From positions 1 to 5,570 of the forward strand of contig DYNR01000159.1 of assembly GCA_020720945.1 (NCBI GenBank): a stretch of DNA of 5,570 nt, written 5' to 3'. The notes beneath the pieces are model-generated. The model made no database searches and was not told the origin of the DNA. It saw nothing but the letters and a program-made list of their open reading frames with translations. Made by a program: the position numbers and the translations under genes. Positions 1-5,570 of the stretch are shown piece after piece. This DNA is from Chthoniobacter flavus. GTDB lineage: Bacteria; Verrucomicrobiota; Verrucomicrobiia; Chthoniobacterales; DYNR01. Positions within the stretch are counted from its first letter, which is position 1. The number at the start of each line of letters is the position of its first letter.

Positions 1-3000
1 CAATCGTGGTCGTATCGGCTGACGGCGGGGGCGGATATGGGAGCCGCGGATTTTCGTTCGGTTTTGCCGGCGGCTTCGCTTGCGGCAGGGAAGGGGTCCT
101 TGTTGCTTGGAGAATTTTATGCGGCGGTGCCGAACACCCGATCGACAGGAGCGAATGCAGGGGTCGGCAATCTTGGTCAGACAGCCGACACGATCCGGAT
201 TTCAGCGGACAACACCAATCGGGGGACGCGGTTTGAGGTCATCCGGACGGGGACCGGAGACATTGATGTCCATGCAGGACGCGATGTGCAATTGCGAAAC
301 ACTTTTGCATCCATTTACACGGCAGGGGTAGCGTTGCCGGTAGCTACGAAGGTATTTGCTGCCGGGGATTTTGTTGTTCCAAAAATTCCTACTTCGGAGA
401 CGAGGCATCCGGGGCAAGGGAATCTCGGAGCCGTGCAACAGTTGACGCAGGCGCAGTGGTCATTGGCAGGCGGCGATGTATCGATTTCCGCGCAAGAAAC
501 CATCGGGCGTTACACGATGTTTGGTGGGGCGATGGTCGTGGATACTTCGCGTCAGTTGCCCAATCAGTGGTTGTATCGGAGGGGATATGTTGATGCTTCG
601 ACCGGTCTTTTTGCTAGCGATGGTGGGGTCGCTGGGGAGTCGCCGCCGAAGACTGTTACCGATACGGCACCATCGACGGCGTGGTGGATTGATTTCAGCA
701 ATTTCTTCCAAGGTGTTGGTGCGTTGGGCGGTGGGAATGTGGGATTGGAAGCAGGGGAAGACATCGTGAATATCGATGCGGTGGTGCCGACCAATGCGAG
801 AATGGCGGGAGTCGATCCGCTGACCGGGGCGAATCTGGCACCGGATGCGGGGGCGTTGTTGGAGTTTGGGGGAGGCGATTTGTCGGTCCGGGCAGGCAAC
901 AACATCGACGGTGGGGTTTATTATGTAGAGAAAGGGCGAGGAGATTTGTATGCGGGAGGGGAAATCACGACCAATGCCGCGCGGTCTCCGTCGTTGGGGA
1001 TTTTGACGAGAGCTGTGCCGACGACCGATTCCAATTCATGGATGCCGACGACGCTTTTTGTTGGGAAGTCTTCCTTCCAAGTCCGCGCTTTGAAAAATGT
1101 TTTGCTCGGGCCGGTCAGCAATCCGTTTTTATTGCCGCAGGGGATCAACAACCGGTTTTGGTATAAGACCGCCTTCAACACCTATTCGGAAGATGCCGGG
1201 GTGAATGTGGCATCGTATGGTGGTGGGGTGACGCACCGTTTTGCTGCGACGCTTTCGGGGTTTGGGGCACCGGTGTCGATGTTGGATGCGTGGATTTCTC
1301 GGCAGAATCTTTTTTCGGGGGGGAGCACGAGTGCGGCCTATTATCAGCCATGGTTGCGGTTGTCCGAGCTAGATACGGCGGCCTTCGGGAAAGTCTATTC
1401 GTTGGGGGCACCGAATCTGAGCAGCGCGGCATTTTCCGGGGACATCAACCTCGTCGGGAATTTGACGCTCTTCCCCTCGGCAAACGGGAATGTGGAGTTG
1501 CTCAGTTCGGGGAGTATTGTCGGGTTACAGCCTACAGGAGAGGGAGTTGTGAACGGGAAAGCTTTATCGATTTGGACGGCGGGAACGATCAATCTTTCCG
1601 ATGCCGACCCCTCGGCATTCCCTTCCGTGACAGAGCCTTTGGCCTACCAGTCCTTTGTCGGAAGGAAGCTTTCGGCATCCCGCGAAAGCAAAAGCAAGTT
1701 TTATCAAGCCGTCGATTTGATGGTAAAAGAAACGGGGTCGATCAGCGGGTTGGCCAGTTCCATCGATGGCAAGAAGGCGCGGCATACCTCCGCGTTGCAC
1801 AAGGAAGACACGACGCCATTGCGGCTGTATGCGGCGGGTGGGAGCATCACGGGTTTCACGCTTTATTCCCCCAAGATTTCCAAGATCGTGGCGGAAAAAG
1901 ACATCACGGACATTTCCTTTTATCTGCAAAACCTGACAGCGTCCGATGTGTCGCTCGTCTCGGCGGGGAGGGATTTGATTCCCTACAACAAGAATGCCCC
2001 CGTCCGGACGCTGGCTTCCAATCTTGACAAAAAGAACACCATTGCCGATGCGAAGAAGCGGACGGCAAACGGGACTTTGAGCAATGTGTTGGCCGGGGAT
2101 ATCCAGATCAATGGGCCAGGGTTTTTGGAAGTCTTGGCAGGGCGAACGATCGATCTCGGGGTAGGGGCAAACTACGAAGACGGGACGGGGGTCGGGATCA
2201 CCAGCATCGGGAACTACCGCAATCCCTTTTTGCCATTTCAAGGAGCTTCGTTGGTGGTGATGGCGGGAGTCAAAGGAAAGACGACGAATCCCGCTTTGGG
2301 GTTGTCGGAGAGCAACTTAGATTTTTCCTCGCTCACAAAATCCGGGGCGGTTGCATCCTCTTCCCTGCAGGGGATGAGCCAAGAAGCGGGTGCAGTGGTA
2401 TCGGATGCGACGAAGAAAGAACTCGGTGCAATCGATGCGTTGCAGAGTTTCTTTGCCGCATTGCGGCAGGCTGCGACAGAATATGAAGAGGGTGGTTCCT
2501 ACGCGACAGGCTATGCGGCCATCGAGAGTATTTTTGGGAAAACCACAGGGAACGGAGAAATTTTTACCCGTTCTAGAGACATACGGACGGCGACGGGGGG
2601 AGCCATTACGATTGCGGCGCCAACCGGTGGGCTCACGATGGCATCCGATATTTTCGGGAATCCGAATACGCCGCCAGGGATTGTAACCGAGTATGGGGGA
2701 GAGGTTTCCATTTTCACGAATGGGGATGTAGAGATTGGGCGCACGCGCATATTTACTTTGCGTGGTGGCGACATGACGATCTGGTCTTCCACGGGTGATA
2801 TTGCGGCAGGTTCTTCGCCAAAGACCGTCGTGACTGCGCCGCCAACGCGGGTTGTTATTGATAGCACGAGCGGCGATGTTTCCACCGATTTGGGCGGCTT
2901 GGCGACGGGTGGTGGAATCGGTGTGTTAGCTTCGGTCAAAGGGGTGCCTGCGGCGAATGTGTATTTGATTGCGCCGGAAGGGACGGTCGATGCGGGGGAT

Positions 3001-3288
3001 GCGGGGATTCAGGCGACGGGCAATATCAAGATTACGGCTGCGGCGGTATTGAATGCCGACAACATTGCTGCTGGAGGGACATCTACTGGGGTGCCGAGCG
3101 CGCCGACCGTAGCGGCACCGAATGTTGCGGGGCTTTCCGCGGGTGCAGGAAGCGGTGCGGCAGCAAATGCCGCCGCGTCTTCGGTTGCCGGCCAATCTTC
3201 CCAAAAATCCGCAGAAACCGAACAGGCACCCTCTTTGATTACGGTTACGGTGTTGGGTTACGGCGGCGGGGAAAGCGAGGAGGAGTGA
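1..3288 (+). CDS. Filamentous haemagglutinin-family exoprotein, DUF3739-type C-terminal part (5' partial)
   Basis: The reading frame is open from base 1 to the TGA at 3286-3288, giving 1095 residues. The ATG at 37 is internal: in-frame codons before it (SWSYRLTAGAD) continue the protein and match a motif I recognise inside large proteins of this family. Residues are numbered from base 1. Short Gly/Asp-rich beta-helix-like strands recur, for example GTGDIDVHAGRDV (84-96), GGGNVGLEAGEDI (243-255), GGGDLSVRAGNNI (290-302) and GDINLVGNLTL (480-490). The C-terminal block has typical DUF3739 signatures: IFTLRGGDMTIWSSTGDI (917-934), APEGTVDAGDAGI (991-1003) and NADNIAAGGTSTGVP (1018-1032). An Ala/Ser/Gly-rich linker follows, then ITVTVLGYGGG and an acidic ESEEE end. 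No cysteine is visible, as is common in exported proteins. By family, such proteins are large secreted or surface adhesin-like molecules, often TpsA substrates of a TpsB pore. The secretion domain lies upstream, so the route is inferred. The ligand is unknown. Family assignment is confident; function is not. Confidence 0.93.
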   Translation, partial: QSWSYRLTAGADMGAADFRSVLPAASLAAGKGSLLLGEFYAAVPNTRSTGANAGVGNLGQTADTIRISADNTNRGTRFEVIRTGTGDIDVHAGRDVQLRNTFASIYTAGVALPVATKVFAAGDFVVPKIPTSETRHPGQGNLGAVQQLTQAQWSLAGGDVSISAQETIGRYTMFGGAMVVDTSRQLPNQWLYRRGYVDASTGLFASDGGVAGESPPKTVTDTAPSTAWWIDFSNFFQGVGALGGGNVGLEAGEDIVNIDAVVPTNARMAGVDPLTGANLAPDAGALLEFGGGDLSVRAGNNIDGGVYYVEKGRGDLYAGGEITTNAARSPSLGILTRAVPTTDSNSWMPTTLFVGKSSFQVRALKNVLLGPVSNPFLLPQGINNRFWYKTAFNTYSEDAGVNVASYGGGVTHRFAATLSGFGAPVSMLDAWISRQNLFSGGSTSAAYYQPWLRLSELDTAAFGKVYSLGAPNLSSAAFSGDINLVGNLTLFPSANGNVELLSSGSIVGLQPTGEGVVNGKALSIWTAGTINLSDADPSAFPSVTEPLAYQSFVGRKLSASRESKSKFYQAVDLMVKETGSISGLASSIDGKKARHTSALHKEDTTPLRLYAAGGSITGFTLYSPKISKIVAEKDITDISFYLQNLTASDVSLVSAGRDLIPYNKNAPVRTLASNLDKKNTIADAKKRTANGTLSNVLAGDIQINGPGFLEVLAGRTIDLGVGANYEDGTGVGITSIGNYRNPFLPFQGASLVVMAGVKGKTTNPALGLSESNLDFSSLTKSGAVASSSLQGMSQEAGAVVSDATKKELGAIDALQSFFAALRQAATEYEEGGSYATGYAAIESIFGKTTGNGEIFTRSRDIRTATGGAITIAAPTGGLTMASDIFGNPNTPPGIVTEYGGEVSIFTNGDVEIGRTRIFTLRGGDMTIWSSTGDIAAGSSPKTVVTAPPTRVVIDSTSGDVSTDLGGLATGGGIGVLASVKGVPAANVYLIAPEGTVDAGDAGIQATGNIKITAAAVLNADNIAAGGTSTGVPSAPTVAAPNVAGLSAGAGSGAAANAAASSVAGQSSQKSAETEQAPSLITVTVLGYGGGESEEE
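2581..3288 (+). other. DUF3739-like C-terminal region of the exoprotein
   Basis: This is a sub-region of the exoprotein, about residues 861-1095 counted from base 1. It begins with a repeated strand pattern (GGAITIAAPTGGLTMASDI) and continues through GGEVSIFTNGDVEIGRTRIF, GGDMTIWSSTGDI, a PPTRVVIDSTSGDV segment and NVYLIAPEGTVDAGDAGI. From memory, this order of motifs is the conserved C-terminal signature of filamentous haemagglutinin-family proteins carrying DUF3739. After about residue 1032 the sequence becomes an Ala/Gly/Ser-rich linker and ends with a short hydrophobic strand and an acidic tail. The exact domain borders are approximate because no profile search was possible. The role of the domain is not known to me. 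Confidence 0.8.
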
Positions 3289-3434
3289 TCCGAAAGAAGA
3301 CGGAGGCGAGATCGTTTTGGTTTTCGCAAAAAGTTGTATTAGAGTTGGTTATGGAATTTTTGCAAGGTTTATACGAAGCGTGATGCGGGTGTTTTGATCC
3401 GGCGGAAAGTCACGAAATCTTTACCTTAGCAAAG

Positions 3435-3462
3435 TTGTTTGTAGCGGATGGAAGGCTAATTT
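3435..3462 (+). promoter_or_regulatory. Weak candidate sigma70-type promoter for the PEP-CTERM gene
   Basis: A TTGTTT box (3435-3440) and a TAATTT box (3457-3462) are separated by 16 bp. Each matches four of six consensus bases. The -10 box ends 54 bases before the ATG at 3517, so a leader of roughly 45-50 nt would result. The gap between the two genes is 228 bp, enough for an independent promoter. No operator repeats are evident. AT-rich sequence such as GATAAA at 3473-3478 offers alternatives, so the call is tentative. Confidence 0.25.
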
Positions 3463-3516
3463 GCTCCCGTTTGATAAATCCGAAAACAGAATAAAACCTT
3501 CTTATTTCAAATAGCT

Positions 3517-3582
3517 ATGAAACGAAAATACGCAACTCTCGCCGCCGCTTTGCTGGCTCTCGCAGTTCCCGAATCGCGCGCT
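3517..3582 (+). other. Sec-type signal peptide coding segment
   Basis: Residues 1-22 of the PEP-CTERM protein have a positively charged start (K2, R3, K4), an Ala/Leu-rich hydrophobic core, a helix-breaking P18 and a small-residue cleavage site ending S20-R21-A22 before Q23. This is a typical signal peptidase I substrate. It shows that the protein leaves the cytoplasm and supports the start codon at 3517. Confidence 0.85.
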
Positions 3583-5241
3583 CAGCTCACCCTGTTGAGC
3601 AACATCAATGCGAACCAGACGGGCGGATTCAGTGCCGGGGAAATCCCTGCTTTCGATCGGAACACGAACAGGCTCTTTGTCACCAGCTCTGGGTCGAGTG
3701 TCTATCGGGTCAACATTTTTGACATGCAAAACCCGACCAATATAACCGAGATCGGAACCGTCGATTTTTCGACGACATTCGGGACATCCGCCGATATGCT
3801 CGGTCTCAGCAGCGTGGCGGTGGATCCGCAGGGGCGGTTCGGAGCCGCTACGCTTATTCCGACGACGAACGCTACAGCCCTCGGTAAAATCGGTTTTTTC
3901 AACCTTTCAACTGGAGCGGTCATCGGGACTGCCAATGTCGGCTACCATCCAGACAGCCTGACATTTTCCTCTGATGGTTCCCGTTTGGTTGTCGTCAACG
4001 AAGGGGAGTTTAACCCCAGCGCAACGACCAACCCGACGGCAGCAAACGCACCGGGATCGATCTCCGTCTTCGATCTCTCAGGCATCCACTCGGGCAACTT
4101 GGCTTCCCTTCCGGCTTTGTCCGCGACGACCAAAGACTTCAGCTCATCCAACCTCGCGCCAGGCGTTTCCTTGTCAGGCATTCGCAACCCGAATGTCGCC
4201 GCCATCGGAACTAGCGGCGCATTCATCGCTGCCGTCCCGGATTTTACCAATCTGGCAAACCAAGACCACAATGCGATCGAACCCGAATACGCCACGATTT
4301 CGGGGAACAAAGTGCTGGTTTCCTTGCAAGACAACAACGGCGTCGGAGAATACGATTTGACCTCGAACCAGTGGACAAAAATCACGAGCCTCGGGACTAT
4401 TACGCAGACCATCGATGCGACCGATACTGGCAGCAGCATTTCCATCACCCAGACCGTCAAAGGGATGCCGATGCCGGATACCGTTTCCTCGTATAGCGCC
4501 AACGGGAAAACCTACCTCGTCACCGCCAACGAAGGCGATGCCCGCGTGGACGACCGCGATGCCAGCCGCTTCGGGGACACTGGTGGCAACGATAGCATGA
4601 ACACGATTTTGGATAGCAACTACCCGTCCGGCGCATCTGGAAGCAGGGCCAACGCAGAGCTGGGTCGCTTGAATGTTTCCCGCATTGATGGCGACACGGA
4701 TGCGGACGGAAAAATCGATGACATCCGCATGTTTGGGACCCGGAGTTTTTCGATTTGGGAGGTCACGGACGGCGGGCTTTCCCTTGCCTACGATTCAGAT
4801 TCGTTTTTTGAAACCTACATTGCGGCAAACGATACAGCCGGGTGGCTCGATTCTCGCAGCGATGACAAAGGGCCAGAGCCTGAAGGTTTGACTCTCGGGA
4901 GCATCGACGGGCGCACTTACGCGTTCATCAGCATGGAACGGAACAATGGCATTTTTATGTTTGATGTCACCGACCCCGAATCCGCCTCTTTCTTCGGTTA
5001 CACTCGGACGCAAGACGGTGCAAACACTCCGCTCCGACCGGAAGGGATGGCGTTCATTTCCTCCGCAAACAGCCCGAATGGGCAAAACCTTTTGGTTGTG
5101 GGTTTTGAAGGGGACGGCACGAGCGGCGAACGGGTCGGAGTTTACTCTGTTGTCCCGGAACCATCTACGAGCGCTCTCCTGTTTGTATCTGCCATTTTTG
5201 TGGCAGCATACCGCAGTCGGAACCAGAAAAAACGCAGGTGA
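3517..5241 (+). CDS. Choice-of-anchor I family protein with PEP-CTERM sorting signal
   Basis: This is a complete 574-residue exported protein. The ATG at 3517 is chosen because it directly gives a signal peptide: basic MKRK, a hydrophobic core (about 7-17), and a likely cleavage after SRA (20-22). No Shine-Dalgarno site precedes it. The body resembles the choice-of-anchor I family, a beta-propeller-like fold often mis-annotated as alkaline phosphatase. Visible repeats include GYHPDSLTFSSDGSRLVVVNEGE (142-164; residues P145, D146, N161, E162 and G163) and the related MPDTVSSYSANGKTYLVTANEG (319-340). Other family-like motifs are IEPEYATIS (254-262), RSFSIWEV (409-416), GPEPEGLTLG (452-461) and LRPEGMAF (506-513). 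DTDADGKIDD (393-402) looks like a calcium-binding loop. The C-terminus has VPEPS (546-550), a hydrophobic segment (about 551-564) and a basic RSRNQKKRR end, the standard PEP-CTERM tripartite signal. By family knowledge it is a substrate for an exosortase, not seen here. Catalytic activity and substrate are unknown. No cysteine is visible. Family and sorting calls are strong; biochemical role is open. Confidence 0.93.
   Translation: MKRKYATLAAALLALAVPESRAQLTLLSNINANQTGGFSAGEIPAFDRNTNRLFVTSSGSSVYRVNIFDMQNPTNITEIGTVDFSTTFGTSADMLGLSSVAVDPQGRFGAATLIPTTNATALGKIGFFNLSTGAVIGTANVGYHPDSLTFSSDGSRLVVVNEGEFNPSATTNPTAANAPGSISVFDLSGIHSGNLASLPALSATTKDFSSSNLAPGVSLSGIRNPNVAAIGTSGAFIAAVPDFTNLANQDHNAIEPEYATISGNKVLVSLQDNNGVGEYDLTSNQWTKITSLGTITQTIDATDTGSSISITQTVKGMPMPDTVSSYSANGKTYLVTANEGDARVDDRDASRFGDTGGNDSMNTILDSNYPSGASGSRANAELGRLNVSRIDGDTDADGKIDDIRMFGTRSFSIWEVTDGGLSLAYDSDSFFETYIAANDTAGWLDSRSDDKGPEPEGLTLGSIDGRTYAFISMERNNGIFMFDVTDPESASFFGYTRTQDGANTPLRPEGMAFISSANSPNGQNLLVVGFEGDGTSGERVGVYSVVPEPSTSALLFVSAIFVAAYRSRNQKKRR
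5152..5238 (+). other. PEP-CTERM sorting signal coding segment
   Basis: Residues 546-574 consist of V-P-E-P-S, a hydrophobic helix rich in Ala, Leu, Val and Phe, and a basic tail (R566, R568, K571, K572, R573, R574). This order is the defining PEP-CTERM layout, recognised by exosortases that cleave and transfer the protein during export. Its presence predicts that the genome encodes an exosortase and many other proteins with the same tail. Confidence 0.92.
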
Positions 5242-5257
5242 CGCATTCAAACCCTCG

Positions 5258-5278
5258 CGTGATTTTTTAAAAAACACG
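5258..5278. repeat. AT-rich inverted repeat just after the PEP-CTERM gene
   Basis: CGTG, one unpaired A, then TTTTTTAAAAAA and CACG form an inverted repeat starting 17 bases after the stop codon. As RNA it could fold with a TTAA loop, four A-U pairs and four CG-rich pairs around a bulge. It may contribute to transcript-end structure on either strand. It is short and could be chance in an AT-rich stretch. Confidence 0.4.
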
Positions 5279-5285
5279 GAGAGCC

Positions 5286-5307
5286 AGGTTGCTTCGGGGC
5301 CTTTTTT
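5286..5307 (+). terminator. Likely intrinsic terminator of the PEP-CTERM gene
   Basis: The RNA can form a stem GGUU/GGCC (5287-5290 with 5298-5301), a bulged G at 5291, and a C-G pair closing a UUCG tetraloop (5293-5296). A5286 can also pair with the first U. Six T residues (5302-5307) follow directly. A UUCG-capped hairpin followed at once by a U tract, 45 bases after the stop codon, is the expected layout for a rho-independent terminator. Two G-U pairs and the bulge make the stem modest. Confidence 0.55.
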
Positions 5308-5348
5308 CTTGAGTCCAAAAGTACTCTGGAGTGTGGGGATTTACCGTT

Positions 5349-5386
5349 GTTCTGGACGAGGGAAGTCATTCCCTCGTCCAATGAAC
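5349..5386. repeat. Perfect 12-bp palindrome with 4-nt loop (REP-like or terminator-like)
   Basis: TGGACGAGGGAA (5353-5364) and its exact reverse complement TTCCCTCGTCCA (5369-5380) flank a GTCA loop. Beyond a two-base AT bulge (5381-5382), GTTC (5349-5352) pairs with GAAC (5383-5386), giving 16 pairs in all. A T6 tract occurs at 5395-5400, 14 bases after the 12-bp stem and 8 after the outer pairs, which is far for a classical terminator. It could be a second terminator, an RNA-stability hairpin or an extragenic palindromic element. One copy cannot decide between these. Confidence 0.85.
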
Positions 5387-5417
5387 GAAAGAAGTTTTTT
5401 GTTGCGGGAGCGTTGAC

Positions 5418-5435
5418 GGGAGGGGAGGGGAGGGG
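5418..5435 (+). repeat. Tandem GGGGA repeat, G-quadruplex motif
   Basis: The + strand reads GGG-A-GGGG-A-GGGG-A-GGGG, four G runs separated by single A residues. Single-base loops are the arrangement known to favour stable parallel quadruplexes. It is non-coding and sits 38 bases past the end of the palindrome arm. It could also be a simple 5-bp repeat produced by slippage. Whether it folds or has a role is not shown by sequence alone. Confidence 0.75.
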
Positions 5436-5570
5436 ATTTTACGGGCGACACAATGGTGATACAGGGCGATGCATTCGGCTGATTCTGATCGCTCTTTTGG
5501 TGGAGGAAAGGAACGCGATCTGCGTTTTTTCTTTTCAACTTCCCGATGGTTCTTTTAGGGTGAACGGAGA

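Larger units (their letters stand above)
5242..5570. other. Non-coding, structure-rich tail with no convincing gene
   Basis: No reading frame in these 329 bases has a credible start, ribosome site and protein-like composition. The stretch holds four structured elements listed separately: an AT-rich inverted repeat, a terminator-like hairpin, a perfect palindrome and a G-rich tandem repeat. The last bases read GGTGAACGGAGA, a purine-rich run that could be a ribosome site for a gene starting just past the window, but nothing confirms it. Confidence 0.6.

Noticed and set aside
1290..2027. 245-codon + strand open frame inside the exoprotein gene
   Set aside because: It is out of frame with a strongly supported protein, its translation is rich in Arg, Gly and His with no family resemblance, and it has no plausible ribosome site. 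It is a shadow frame.
1564..2241. 225-codon - strand open frame
   Set aside because: It lies antisense to the exoprotein in a region where the + frame shows recognisable family motifs. Its composition is unstructured and Arg/Pro-rich.
1..3288. DNA-level tandem repeats or CRISPR-like spacing in the exoprotein gene
   Set aside because: The repetition is at the level of Gly/Asp-rich beta-helix turns in protein. No exact repeated DNA units with regular spacing were seen.
3326..3363. GCAAAAA/TTTTTGC inverted repeat after the exoprotein stop as a terminator
   Set aside because: The arms are only 7 bp, mostly A-T, with a 24-nt loop and no T tract after the stem. It would be too weak for a terminator.
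3942..4502. 186-codon - strand open frame with hydrophobic-looking segments
   Set aside because: It is antisense to the choice-of-anchor I motifs. The apparent hydrophobicity is the complement of the + strand codons.
3517..5241. Alkaline phosphatase annotation for the second gene
   Set aside because: Relatives in this family are sometimes labelled this way, but I see no phosphatase active-site motif. The choice-of-anchor I description is safer.
4795..5277. 160-codon - strand open frame reaching past the PEP-CTERM gene
   Set aside because: Most of it is antisense to the conserved C-terminal half of the PEP-CTERM protein, and it has no recognisable domain.
5341..5538. 65-codon - strand open frame in the 3' tail
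   Set aside because: It needs a TTG start, runs straight through the palindrome and the G-rich repeat, and encodes a low-complexity basic peptide without recognisable features.

Overview
The window holds the 3' part of one very large surface-protein gene, a second complete secreted-protein gene, and a structured non-coding tail. Both genes are on the + strand. The combination of a filamentous-haemagglutinin-type exoprotein with a DUF3739-like C-terminus and a PEP-CTERM protein suggests a Gram-negative, envelope-rich bacterium. Moderate GC and a missing Shine-Dalgarno site at the second gene fit the same picture. My best guess is a member of the Verrucomicrobiota (Opitutae-like). This is an inference from protein style, and a PEP-CTERM-bearing proteobacterium is not excluded.

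Bases 1-3288 encode the last 1095 residues of the exoprotein; its start lies upstream of the window. It is a beta-helix-type adhesin or exoprotein and is probably secreted by a two-partner (TpsB/TpsA) route, but the secretion domain and any TpsB partner are outside the window. Bases 3289-3516 are a gap with a weak candidate promoter and no convincing terminator. Bases 3517-5241 encode a complete 574-residue 'choice-of-anchor I' beta-propeller-like protein. It has an N-terminal signal peptide and a C-terminal PEP-CTERM tail, so it should be an exosortase substrate.

Bases 5242-5570 contain no convincing gene but several structured elements: an AT-rich inverted repeat, a UUCG-capped terminator-like hairpin with a T tract, a perfect 12-bp palindrome with a 4-nt loop, and a four-run G-quadruplex motif.

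The two genes are not evidently one functional system. Both products are exported, no cysteine is visible in either, and each would use a different route to the cell surface. I found no RNA gene, CRISPR array, insertion sequence or defence/biosynthetic system. The most unusual material is in the 3' non-coding tail, and I do not claim a new system.
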